Source: Streptomyces zagrosensis | GTDB taxonomy: Bacteria > Actinomycetota > Actinomycetes > Streptomycetales > Streptomycetaceae | Direction of reading: 5' to 3' | Length of the DNA: 64,000 nucleotides | Assembly (NCBI RefSeq): GCF_014203645.1 | Contig: NZ_JACHJL010000003.1 | Coordinates: 310,001 to 374,000, forward strand | Shown: positions 25,149 through 32,571 of the stretch, one piece after another | How positions within the stretch are numbered: the stretch's first letter is position 1 | Layout: every line of letters begins with the position of its first letter | Translations under genes and position numbers: made by a program | The notes under the pieces: generated by a model | Told to the model about the DNA's origin: nothing | Database searches by the model: none | Seen by the model: only the letters and a program-made list of their open reading frames with translations

Positions 25149-25520
25149 CTATTCCGTGCTGTGCGCCGACAGTCGCCGTGTGATCCGGTCGAACAGCTCC
25201 GTCAGCGGCTCGCCGACGTCCCGGCCGAACTCGGTCAGCCCGTAGGTGACCCGGGGTGGCGTCGCCGGCTCGACCTCCCGCCAGACCAAGCCGTCCTGGA
25301 CCAGCGCGCGCAGGGTCTGGGCGAGCATCTTCTCGCTGATGCCCTGGATGCTTTCGCGCAGTTCATAGAACCGGAGGTCGTTGCCCCGCAAAGAGATCAG
25401 TACCCAGATGCCCCACCTGCTGGTCACATGGTCGACCACATCGCGCGCGGGGCAGACCGTGTGAAGCACGTCATACCGCTTGCCCGCCTCGGCCCGTGTG
25501 AACTGCACGCCTTCCGCCAC
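25149..25520 (-). CDS. HxlR-family transcriptional regulator
   Basis: 123 aa, GTG start at 25520. A MarR-like winged helix with the HxlR landmarks: CPARDVVDHVTSRWGIWVLI (the usual C-P-x-x-x-x-x-x-x-x-G-x-W-x-x-x-I/L), then LRFYELRESIQGISEKMLAQ (recognition region), LRALVQDGLVWREV (wing) and YGLTEFGRDVGEPL. The Cys near residue 23 is the one used for redox or electrophile sensing in several HxlR proteins. It is divergent from the NmrA-like oxidoreductase at 25614, with a perfect 12-base palindrome between them. Most likely it represses that gene and itself. Confidence 0.9.
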   Translation of the reverse strand: MAEGVQFTRAEAGKRYDVLHTVCPARDVVDHVTSRWGIWVLISLRGNDLRFYELRESIQGISEKMLAQTLRALVQDGLVWREVEPATPPRVTYGLTEFGRDVGEPLTELFDRITRRLSAHSTE

Positions 25521-25530
25521 GTGATGAGCT

Positions 25531-25542
25531 TACCTTAAGGTA
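25531..25542. promoter_or_regulatory. Candidate HxlR operator
   Basis: TACCTTAAGGTA is a perfect 12-base palindrome in the 93-base divergent region, 10 bases from the HxlR start and within an AT-rich stretch likely to contain both promoters. A second TTACC lies 15 bases further on. Position and symmetry suit binding of the dimeric HxlR regulator. Confidence 0.6.
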
Positions 25543-25613
25543 TGCCCTTACCAAAAGTTAGCCCTTGCTCCTAGCGTGACGGCCACACAGAACATCTGAC
25601 AAGGAGCTGGACC

Positions 25614-26453
25614 ATGATCGTGGTAACCGGGGCTACCGGCAATATCGGCCGGCCGTTGACGCAGGCGCTGGCCAAGGCGGGCCATCAAGTGACGGCAGTT
25701 TCCCGGCACACGGCGGCGGTGCCGAACGGCGTCCGCCACGTGGTGGCCGACCTGGCCAAGCCGGCCAGCCTCAAGCCTGCGCTGGCCGGGGCGAAGGCGC
25801 TGTTCCTGCTGCTGTCCGGCGACCTGCACGCCACGGGAGCCAACCCTGCCGACATCATCAGCGAAGCTGCGGCCAGCGGGGTCCGCCGGGTCGTCCTGCT
25901 CTCCACGCTGGGCGTGGTGACCAGGCCCTCCGGCCAAACACGGATCGCGATGCGCGCACTGGAAGACACGCTGCGGGAGTCCGGCCTGGAGTGGGCCATC
26001 CTGCGGCCGGGTGGCTTCGCCTCCAACGCCCTGTGGTGGGCCGAGTCCGTTCGCACGCAACAGGTCGTCGCCGCGCCCTTCGGCGACGTCGGGGTGCCGA
26101 TCATCGACCCGGCGGACATCGCCGCGGTCGCGGCAGCCTGCCTGCTGGAGGACCGACACACCGGCGGCGTCTACGAGCTGACCGGACCGGAGGTGATCAC
26201 TCCGCGCCAGCAGGCGGAGGCCATCGCCGCCGCGCTGGGCTCGCCAGTGAGGTTTCACGAGCTCACCCGCGACGAGGCCAAGACCGCCATGTCCCAGAGC
26301 ATGCCGGCGGAGCTCGCCAACGACACTTTGGACATCCTCGGCTCCCCGAGCCCGGCCGAACTGCGCGTCAGCCCGGACGTGCAGCAGGTACTCGGCCGCG
26401 CCCCGCACCCCTTCGCCGAGTGGGCCACCCGCAATGTCGCCGCGTTCCGCTGA
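25614..26453 (+). CDS. NmrA-like NAD(P)-binding oxidoreductase
   Basis: 279 aa atypical short-chain dehydrogenase (NmrA/quinone oxidoreductase 2 type). ATG start behind AAGGAG. Residues 1-20 (MIVVTGATGNIGRPLTQALA) give the dinucleotide-binding G-A-T-G-x-x-G. Then GVRRVVLLSTLGVV (strand 4), LEWAILRPGGFASNALWW (the family's P-G-x-x-x-x-N active site edge) and YELTGPEVITPRQQAEAI. The catalytic Tyr-Lys of classical SDRs is lacking, as in the family; such proteins reduce quinones or act as redox sensors. It is the probable target of the adjacent HxlR regulator, consistent with a response to quinone or electrophile stress. Confidence 0.88.
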   Translation: MIVVTGATGNIGRPLTQALAKAGHQVTAVSRHTAAVPNGVRHVVADLAKPASLKPALAGAKALFLLLSGDLHATGANPADIISEAAASGVRRVVLLSTLGVVTRPSGQTRIAMRALEDTLRESGLEWAILRPGGFASNALWWAESVRTQQVVAAPFGDVGVPIIDPADIAAVAAACLLEDRHTGGVYELTGPEVITPRQQAEAIAAALGSPVRFHELTRDEAKTAMSQSMPAELANDTLDILGSPSPAELRVSPDVQQVLGRAPHPFAEWATRNVAAFR

Positions 26454-26641
26454 GACTGGTCAGCGCCGCTGGCACTGCCCTTCGTGCTCGGCCATCCACT
26501 GCTGACAGCCGAGGGATCTGACCCGAAGCTGACGCCGACATGGCCCCAGCCGGGCCGGAACCGACGCGGTAGCCACAGTGAAGCGACGTGCAGCCGAACC
26601 CGTTGGCCTTGTGTGTCTAGGAACATGGTGATCAGCCCCGC

Positions 26642-26671
26642 CCTGTCGGCAGACGATCGTTTGCCGACAGG
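26642..26671. promoter_or_regulatory. 30-base near-perfect palindrome
   Basis: CCTGTCGGCA, then G-ACGATCGT-T, then TGCCGACAGG: every base pairs with its partner except the G/T position flanking the central ACGATCGT. There is no spacer, so as DNA it is a near-continuous dyad and as RNA a long stem with a tiny loop. It lies 189 bases after the oxidoreductase stop. It could be a protein-binding site or an unusual terminator; no T-run follows. Confidence 0.6.
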
Positions 26672-26759
26672 CGGGCGACGCGTCCTATGAACCCGTGCGA
26701 TCCGGGGGTTCGCGGCGGCCCGAATCCCATCAGATTCGACGGTGATTACTGACAGGGTT

Positions 26760-26795
26760 TGACGACAGTGACGACGGTGACGACAGTGACGACAG
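26760..26795. repeat. Four 9-base tandem repeats
   Basis: Units of TGACGACAG, one of them TGACGACGG. No coding frame uses them. Confidence 0.8.
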
Positions 26796-26807
26796 GTAAG
26801 GCCCGAT

Positions 26808-26845
26808 CCGCCCGTGCGGCATACGCGGGCACGGGCGGCCCTTTT
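26808..26845 (+). terminator. Stem-loop with T-rich tail
   Basis: CCGCCCGTGC at 26808-26817 pairs perfectly with GCACGGGCGG at 26829-26838 over an 11-base loop, followed by CCCTTTT. Oriented for plus-strand transcripts, it would end read-through from the oxidoreductase gene. Confidence 0.6.
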
Positions 26846-26846
26846 C

Positions 26847-26886
26847 GACTGACTGACTGACTGACTGACTGACCGACCGACTGACC
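26847..26886. repeat. Tetranucleotide repeat (GACT/GACC), ten units
   Basis: Six GACT units, two GACC, one GACT, one GACC, immediately after the terminator tail. Simple-sequence DNA of this sort is prone to slippage, and it is non-coding here. Confidence 0.85.
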
Positions 26887-27029
26887 GCGCCGCGCAGCGC
26901 AGCGGATTCCGCGCCCCACGAGCCGCCCCCCACGAGCCGCGCCGCCGCAGCGGCAGCGATCCTTCAACTCGTCGGTGCTCCGTGGCTGGTTGAGGCCGAG
27001 GGAATCGAGCGAAGCGGGCAGCGGAAGAA

Positions 27030-28787
27030 TCACCCCTTGCTCACCGCGGTGAGGATTTCCGGCAGGTGCGAGGCCGTGTAAGGGGCCGCGAGGCGGAGCC
27101 CGGCCTGGGCTAGGGCGAGGCTGTAGGCCGCGCCCGCGGGGAGGATCAGCCACAGCAGGCCGTGGTGGCCGGCGAGGTGGAGCCACATGGTCAGGGCCAG
27201 GAGTGGGGCGCACAGCAGGGCGCCCACCAGCATGCCGCCGATGACGGAGAGCGTGGCTAGGCCCGTTTGGCCTGGAACGACGTTCTTGTAGCCGCTGTCC
27301 TGCGGGATGGAGTACGGGTAACGGGCCGAGGCCACCGCACCCGTTGCCAGCAGCGCGCCGAGGAGGGCCAGCGATAGGCCGAGGGTCCCTGGGAAGGCTG
27401 CCCAGTCATCCATGAGGGCGGCGGAGCCGAGTACCACCACGGTTACGTACGGCAGGGCGACCAGGGCCAGCGCCAGGGCTCGGCCGCGTAGTTCGAGGTA
27501 GGCCGCGCGCGGGGTGTCGATGGTCTGGGCCACCATCCAAAACGCCGATGTGTCCTGCCCGAACTGGTTGTACATCTGAAGCCCGAGCAGTCCCGCGGCC
27601 CAACACGCCGCGTACACGCTGCCATTGCCTTGCGCCACGGTGACCACTGGCAGCAGCAGCCCGATGCCGAGCGAGGTGGCCCAGCCGGCCTTGGTCTTCG
27701 GGTCGCGCCACGCGTAGCGCAGCGTACGCAGCATCACCGTGCCCGTTCGGCCGGCGGGCAGCAACCTGACCAGGCCGGGTGTGCCTGGGCGGCCCGTACG
27801 CTCCTCGACCACCTGGAGGGTTGAGGAGTCAGGCGAGGTCATCAGCGTGGTGAGGCCGCGCTGCCAGGACCACATCAGGCCCGCCAGAAGCGCGGCGGTG
27901 AGCGCGAGTTGAGCCGCGGCGATTCCGTACGCGCCGTCGCTCGCCGACCACACCGCGTCCACCGCGGCGCACGGCGGCACCCAGCGCAGCACGTCCGCCA
28001 CCGGCTCCAGGGAGGAGAGCCCGCCCGCGCCGGACAGCTTTTGCGTGCCGAGGTTCACCGCCTGCGCTCCGATCGCGATGAACAGCCCGCTCAGCAGCGC
28101 GAGATCGCGTCCCTTGCGGCTGGTGAGGAGCCTGATGTTCGCGGTCGCTACCGCACGCGCCAGCGCCACGCACACCAGCATCGTCAGCAACACGGCGAGT
28201 ACGGCGACGGCGGTGGCCGCGGCCCCGTGCGCGATGGCGATCACCGAGCCGACCGCGAGGGTCAGCGTGAACAGCGGCCCGATGCCGACCAGCGAGGACA
28301 CCAACAGGGCCACCACCAGGGCGCCCGGGCGCAACGGCAGCATCACGAGCCGCGTCGCGTCCAGCGTCTCGTCCCCGCCGGGGAAAAACAGCGGCATCAC
28401 CGCCCAACCCAGCGCGACGACCCCGGCCAGCATGACGACCAGGGCCGCCGCGTGCTCATGCCCACGCAGCGCGACCAGGCCGAGGAGTTGCAGCACGGCG
28501 AAGAGGCCGACGAGCACGATCGAGGAGATATACGCGAATCGCCGCCCGCTCGACTGCCGCAGCCCATTGCGTAGCAGCGACAGCTTCAACGTGACGAAGA
28601 CCGCAGTCAGCGCGCCGGTGGAGGGCGGAGCAGGCGGCGAGGAGACCACCGGGGGTGCACTCGCGGCGGTGACTCCCGCGGCGGCGATTCCCGCAGCGGT
28701 GACTCCCGCGGGGGAGGGCGCCGGGTTCGGTACCGCTGGCGGGTCGGAATGAGCCGCCGTGCCGGAAGGATTCTGCTGTGGGCTCAT
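27030..28787 (-). CDS. ABC transporter permease
   Basis: 585 aa integral membrane protein. The start is ATG 28787, overlapping the ATPase stop by 4 bases; a longer in-frame extension back through the ATPase gene is rejected. A polar Pro/Ala-rich N-terminus (~60 residues) precedes a first soluble part with LKLSLLRNGLRQSSGRRFAY, then about 12 hydrophobic helices. Recognisable segments are LPLRPGALVVALLVSSLVGI, LRYAWRDPKTKAGWATSLG (a conserved cytoplasmic loop) and YNQFGQDTSAFWMVAQTIDT. Such proteins, about 500-600 aa with a matching ATPase, are ABC-2-like exporters in actinomycetes with unknown cargo. The gene pair forms an operon. Confidence 0.85.
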   Translation of the reverse strand: MSPQQNPSGTAAHSDPPAVPNPAPSPAGVTAAGIAAAGVTAASAPPVVSSPPAPPSTGALTAVFVTLKLSLLRNGLRQSSGRRFAYISSIVLVGLFAVLQLLGLVALRGHEHAAALVVMLAGVVALGWAVMPLFFPGGDETLDATRLVMLPLRPGALVVALLVSSLVGIGPLFTLTLAVGSVIAIAHGAAATAVAVLAVLLTMLVCVALARAVATANIRLLTSRKGRDLALLSGLFIAIGAQAVNLGTQKLSGAGGLSSLEPVADVLRWVPPCAAVDAVWSASDGAYGIAAAQLALTAALLAGLMWSWQRGLTTLMTSPDSSTLQVVEERTGRPGTPGLVRLLPAGRTGTVMLRTLRYAWRDPKTKAGWATSLGIGLLLPVVTVAQGNGSVYAACWAAGLLGLQMYNQFGQDTSAFWMVAQTIDTPRAAYLELRGRALALALVALPYVTVVVLGSAALMDDWAAFPGTLGLSLALLGALLATGAVASARYPYSIPQDSGYKNVVPGQTGLATLSVIGGMLVGALLCAPLLALTMWLHLAGHHGLLWLILPAGAAYSLALAQAGLRLAAPYTASHLPEILTAVSKG

Positions 28788-29788
28788 CGGGCGCCGCCGC
28801 CCAGCCAGTCGAGGTCGTGGCGCTGGTCCCTGTCGTGCGCGCCCACCAGCTCCAGGAAGGCGTCCTGGAGGGAGGCCGCGGCGCCCCGTACCTCCGCCAG
28901 CGGGCCGTGTGCGCGGATGCGCCCGCCGGCCATCACGGCCACCCAGTCGCACAGCGATTCCACCAGCTCCATCACATGGCTGGAGAACACGACGGTGGCC
29001 CCGGACACGGTGTAGCGCTCCAGGACGCCCCGGATGGTCTGGGCGGAGACCGGGTCCACGCCCTCGAACGGCTCGTCGAGGAAGAGCACTTCCGGGTTGT
29101 GCAGCAGCGCGGCTGCGAGTCCGACCTTCTTGCGCATGCCGGTCGAGTAATCGACGACCAGCTTGTGCTGGGCGCCCGCGAGGTCGAGCACGTCCAGGAG
29201 CTGGGTGGTCCGCTTGTCCACCTCGTCACCGTCCAGGCCGCGCAGCCGACCGGTGTACGCGAGGAGTTCACGCCCCGACAGCCGCTCGAACAGCCGCAGC
29301 CCCTCGGGGAGCACCCCGATCCGCGCCTTGATCGCCACGGGGTCGCGCCATACGTCATGCCCGGCGATCTCGACCTGGCCCAGATCAGGCCGCAACAGGC
29401 CGGTGATCATCGACAGGGTGGTGGTCTTGCCCGCGCCGTTCGGACCCACGAGGCCGACGAACTGTCCGGCGGGCAGCGCCAGATCGATGCCGGCCACGGC
29501 CACCTGTTCCCCGAACCGCTTCCAGAGCCCGGTTACGCGCACCGCGGGGGGCCGCCCGGCGTCCGTATCGCCGGCTGCTCCGGTTTCGGTGTGTTCCTGG
29601 GGGCTGGAGCCGAGTTCAGTCCCGACTTCGGTCTCGATCCCGGTTCCAGGCTCGGTTTCGGTTCCGGCTCCGGTCGTGGTGAGGGGGAGCGGCTCTCCTG
29701 CCGTTGTCCCCGAGCTGGTGTGCCCTGGCTCCGATGCCACCGGTGTGCCTTCCGACGTCTCACGGAGGTCCGTGCCGCCCCCGCTCAC
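28784..29788 (-). CDS. ABC transporter ATP-binding protein
   Basis: 334 aa from GTG 29788, which has GGGTGGGCG upstream; an in-frame ATG at 29914 would add 42 residues and cannot be excluded. The first ~75 residues are a disordered Thr/Glu/Gly-rich extension (TETEPGTGIETEVGTELG). The ATPase domain has Walker A GPNGAGKTT at about 115-123, Q-loop region GVLPEGLRLFERLSG, signature YSTGMRKKVGLAAALL (S-T-G-M-R in place of S-G-G-Q), Walker B VLFLDEPFEGVD and switch His VFSSHVMELV. The CcmA/ABC-2 exporter class fits. It overlaps the permease gene by 4 bases and would energise it. Confidence 0.85.
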   Translation of the reverse strand: MSGGGTDLRETSEGTPVASEPGHTSSGTTAGEPLPLTTTGAGTETEPGTGIETEVGTELGSSPQEHTETGAAGDTDAGRPPAVRVTGLWKRFGEQVAVAGIDLALPAGQFVGLVGPNGAGKTTTLSMITGLLRPDLGQVEIAGHDVWRDPVAIKARIGVLPEGLRLFERLSGRELLAYTGRLRGLDGDEVDKRTTQLLDVLDLAGAQHKLVVDYSTGMRKKVGLAAALLHNPEVLFLDEPFEGVDPVSAQTIRGVLERYTVSGATVVFSSHVMELVESLCDWVAVMAGGRIRAHGPLAEVRGAAASLQDAFLELVGAHDRDQRHDLDWLGGGAR

Positions 29789-29973
29789 CGCCCACCCTAC
29801 GGCCGCACGCCCGGGCCGACTGGGGCCCGGGCGTGCGCGGCGACGTAGGCCCTGACCTGCTGAAGAGGACCTGTCGAAGAGGAACACCCCGCCCATCAGC
29901 GGGGCGAGCACCATCCGAGGCGAGCCGCAGCGTCAGCGCGTCCAGGTGCGGGCGAGCCGTAGCGGGGCGCGGC

Positions 29974-30645
29974 CTAGCGCTGTCTGGACGTTGCGGCCTC
30001 GCGTCCGGACGCGTACGCCAGGGCGCTCACCAGTTCCTCCGCGTCCGGCAACCAGCGATTGGCCATGGTGGGCTGGCGGGCCCACAGCACCGAGCCTTGC
30101 AGGCCGATGCGCGACGGCGGCGCCACCACGTAGTCACCCTCGCCGCGCGGGATCAGGTCCAGTGCCGCGGATGGCCAGCCGACCTTGCGCACCAGGTCCG
30201 GCATCTTCTGCGCACCGCCAGGCAGCACCCAAAAGAGCATCCGCCGGGCTGGTGTGCAGGTGATGGGGCCGAGCGGTACGGTCATGCGTTCCATCCGGGC
30301 GAGCGCCAAGCAACCCGCCGACTCGGACACTTCGATCGCATCGAAGCTGCGCCCGGTGGGAAGCAGGATCGAGGCCCGCGGGGTCTTGCTCCACAGACGC
30401 CGTGCGGCGACGGCGCTGCCGGTGGCCTGACTCGCCCAGTCGGCCCGTACCGGATGCGCCCCAGGGGCCGGGCAGTCGGGCCGCTGGCACGAGCACTGTT
30501 CGCCCCCTTGTACCGCCTCAAGCCAGGTACCGGGGTGAACATCCCAATGACGCTCTTCCGCATACCGTACTGCCGCGTCGAGCAGCGGTTCATCACACTG
30601 CCGAGGGATTTGCGCACTTGCTGTGACGTCCAAGGTCTCCTTCAC
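29974..30645 (-). CDS. Bifunctional DNA primase/polymerase (prim-pol) N-terminal-domain protein
   Basis: 223 aa from GTG 30645 (V-K-E-T-L-D-V); other starts lie up to 9 codons upstream. YAEERHWDVHPGTWLEA begins the prim-pol fold. CSCQRPDCPAPGAHPVRADW is a Cys-rich C-x-C-x(4)-C-x-x-P-G-x-H-P segment typical of this family in Streptomyces. SILLPTGRSFDAIEVSESAG matches the catalytic strand region, but the metal-binding Asp-x-Asp is reduced to F-D-A-I-E, and the C-terminus has GGAQKMPDLVRKVGW and YVVAPPSRIGLQGSVLWA. Stand-alone copies are common in Streptomyces and lack the helicase domain, so polymerase activity is doubtful. It is divergent from the regulator at 30965. Confidence 0.78.
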   Translation of the reverse strand: MKETLDVTASAQIPRQCDEPLLDAAVRYAEERHWDVHPGTWLEAVQGGEQCSCQRPDCPAPGAHPVRADWASQATGSAVAARRLWSKTPRASILLPTGRSFDAIEVSESAGCLALARMERMTVPLGPITCTPARRMLFWVLPGGAQKMPDLVRKVGWPSAALDLIPRGEGDYVVAPPSRIGLQGSVLWARQPTMANRWLPDAEELVSALAYASGREAATSRQR

Positions 30646-30964
30646 GTTGAACACAACTCGCCCTGTCACCAAGGGTTACGGCCAGGCCGAAGCCGAGAAG
30701 GGGAACATCGCTACGGCACGCGGGGCGCATCGATGCATGGGTGGGGGCGCGTACGAGGAGTGGGGCCGTGTGCGGGTAACCACCTTGCGTGACGGGCGCG
30801 CTCCGGTGCCCGGTGACCGCGAAGGTGCGCAGGACATGGGGGTCCGGCAGCCGCCGCGGTGGACTAATGCGGGCAAGTGTCGCATTTCCCGCATTTGCGC
30901 GGAGCGAAGATCACGAAGGACCGGCGTTCGCCGATGAACGCATCGCAGTAACTGGGGGTACAGC
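30646..30964. other. Divergent promoter region, 319 bases
   Basis: No credible CDS. It lies between the prim-pol-like gene (minus) and the TPR regulator (plus) and must hold both promoters. The only structured element I see is the inverted repeat at 30866-30895. Confidence 0.6.
30866..30895. promoter_or_regulatory. Inverted repeat upstream of the TPR regulator
   Basis: AATGCGGG at 30866-30873 and its exact complement CCCGCATT at 30888-30895 are separated by 14 bases, 70 bases before the regulator start. CGCATTT also occurs as a direct repeat inside. It could be an operator, perhaps autoregulatory. Confidence 0.45.
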
Positions 30965-32353
30965 ATGGCCGCTAGGCCGCTCGTAGCGCGGCAGCCGAAC
31001 GAACGGTTGCAAGCGCTTATTCAGGAAGCAGGCTGTTCCAACGCCGGCTTGGCGCGCCGGGTCAATATGTGTGGCGCCGAGCACGGCCTCGACCTGCGCT
31101 ACGACAAGACGTCCGTGGCCCGCTGGCTCCGTGGCCAGCAGCCGCGCGGCCGGGCCCCGGCCATCGTCGCCGAGGCGCTGGGCCGCAAGCTGGGGCGCAC
31201 GGTGACCATCGACGAGATCGGCATGGCCAACGGGAAGAATCTGGCCTCCGGCGTGGGCCTCCAGTTCTCGCCCACCGTCCTTGGCGCCATCGAACAGGTC
31301 TGCGAGTTGTGGCGCAGCGATGTGGGCCGGCGGGACTTCCTGAGCGGTTCGACGGTCGCCGCTTCCGCGCTGGTCGAACCGAGCCGGGACTGGCTGATCA
31401 CCAGCGCCGACCCGCAGGTCGCGCGCACGGCGGGCGCTCGCGTCGGCGCGGCCGACGTGGCGGCCGTGGCGGCGACCACGGAGGCCCTGGTCGAACTCGA
31501 CCATCGGTACGGCAGCGGCCATGTGCGCCCGGTCGTTGTCCACTATCTGAACAGTGTGGTGTCCGGGTTGCTCGCCGGTTCCTACCGCGAATCCGTTGGC
31601 CGTGACCTGTTCGCCGCCGTCGCCCGGCTCACCGAACTCGCCGGCTACATGGCCGTTGACACGGGCCAACCGGGGCTCGCCCAGCGTTATTACATCCAGG
31701 CGCTGCGGTTGGCGCAGGCCGCCGGAGACCGAGGTTACGGCGGGTACGTGCTGGCCGCGAGCATGAGCCATCTCGCCGCCGCGCTGGGCAACCCGCGGGA
31801 GATCGCACAGCTCGCGCGGGCGGCACAGGAGGGCGCGCGGGGGCAGGTCACGCCGCGCGCTTGCGCGATGTTCCACGCGGCCGAGGCCCGCGGGCACGCG
31901 CTACTCGGCGACACCAGGGCCTGCCAGACGTCGGCGGACCATGCGGTCACGGCCCTGGAACGGGCCGCTGACACCCCCGACTCCGGTGACGACCCGGTGT
32001 GGATTCACCACTTCGACCACGCCTACCTCGCCGATGAACTCGCCCACTGCCACCGGGATCTAGGCCAGGGAGAGGTGGCCGCGCAGCACGCCCGGGAGGC
32101 CATCGACGGGCATCCCGAGACCCGCGGCAGGCGGCGCGCCATCGGCCTGCTGCTGCTGGCCGCGGCGCAAGTGCAGCAGCGCGAGGTGGAGGAGGCGTGC
32201 CACACCGGGACCCGCGCCGTGGAGATCCTGAGCGGGCTGCGCACCAACCGGGGCACGGAGTATCTGGACGACTTCCAGCAGCGGCTTGAACCCTTCCGGG
32301 ACGCGCCGGTGGTGCGGGAGTTCAGCGCCCGGCTTGAGGTGGCGGCGGCGTAG
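30965..32353 (+). CDS. HTH-TPR regulator of the NsdA type
   Basis: 462 aa cytoplasmic protein. The N-terminal ~80 residues are an HTH-like module (NERLQALIQEAGCSNAGLAR, then DKTSVARWLRGQQPRGRAPA), matching the beginning of Streptomyces NsdA-type regulators. GRRDFLSGSTVAASALVEP is the conserved R-R-x-F-L linker of that group. Residues ~160-440 are tetratricopeptide-like helices: LTELAGYMAVDTGQPGLAQR, GGYVLAASMSHLAAALGNPR and HAREAIDGHPETRGRRRAIG. NsdA itself negatively affects sporulation and antibiotic production in S. coelicolor; this protein is a relative and I cannot tell if it is the orthologue. It is divergent from the prim-pol-like gene. Confidence 0.78.
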   Translation: MAARPLVARQPNERLQALIQEAGCSNAGLARRVNMCGAEHGLDLRYDKTSVARWLRGQQPRGRAPAIVAEALGRKLGRTVTIDEIGMANGKNLASGVGLQFSPTVLGAIEQVCELWRSDVGRRDFLSGSTVAASALVEPSRDWLITSADPQVARTAGARVGAADVAAVAATTEALVELDHRYGSGHVRPVVVHYLNSVVSGLLAGSYRESVGRDLFAAVARLTELAGYMAVDTGQPGLAQRYYIQALRLAQAAGDRGYGGYVLAASMSHLAAALGNPREIAQLARAAQEGARGQVTPRACAMFHAAEARGHALLGDTRACQTSADHAVTALERAADTPDSGDDPVWIHHFDHAYLADELAHCHRDLGQGEVAAQHAREAIDGHPETRGRRRAIGLLLLAAAQVQQREVEEACHTGTRAVEILSGLRTNRGTEYLDDFQQRLEPFRDAPVVREFSARLEVAAA

Positions 32354-32571
32354 CGGCCCGGCGAGCGAACGGTTGACACCCCGCCTGCCCGCGGTGGGCG
32401 GGGTGGTGGGGAAGGGCGATGGGGGAGGGCGATGGGGTGGTGTGCGGCGGCGTACGGGGGCCGGGGCTGCGGTGGCTCTGCGGGGATGGGCCTTGCCGTG
32501 GCCCGGGCCGCGCGGAGACCCGGTAGCGTGACGGGCGGTTCCGTACTTCCGTATATCTCATAGGAGTCCCG

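Larger units (their letters stand above)
26454..27029. other. Convergent intergenic region, no gene
   Basis: No credible CDS. It holds, in order, a 30-base near-perfect palindrome, four 9-base repeats, a stem-loop followed by CCCTTTT and ten tetranucleotide units, each listed separately. The oxidoreductase and the ABC permease gene converge here. Confidence 0.7.

Noticed and set aside
26642..26671. Phage or plasmid attachment site
   Set aside because: No integrase, tRNA or duplicated core is nearby; the dyad is better described as a palindrome of unknown role.
26690..26745. tRNA-like segment (GGGGGTTCG...GAATCCC)
   Set aside because: The arms do not fold into a cloverleaf and there is no matching acceptor stem.
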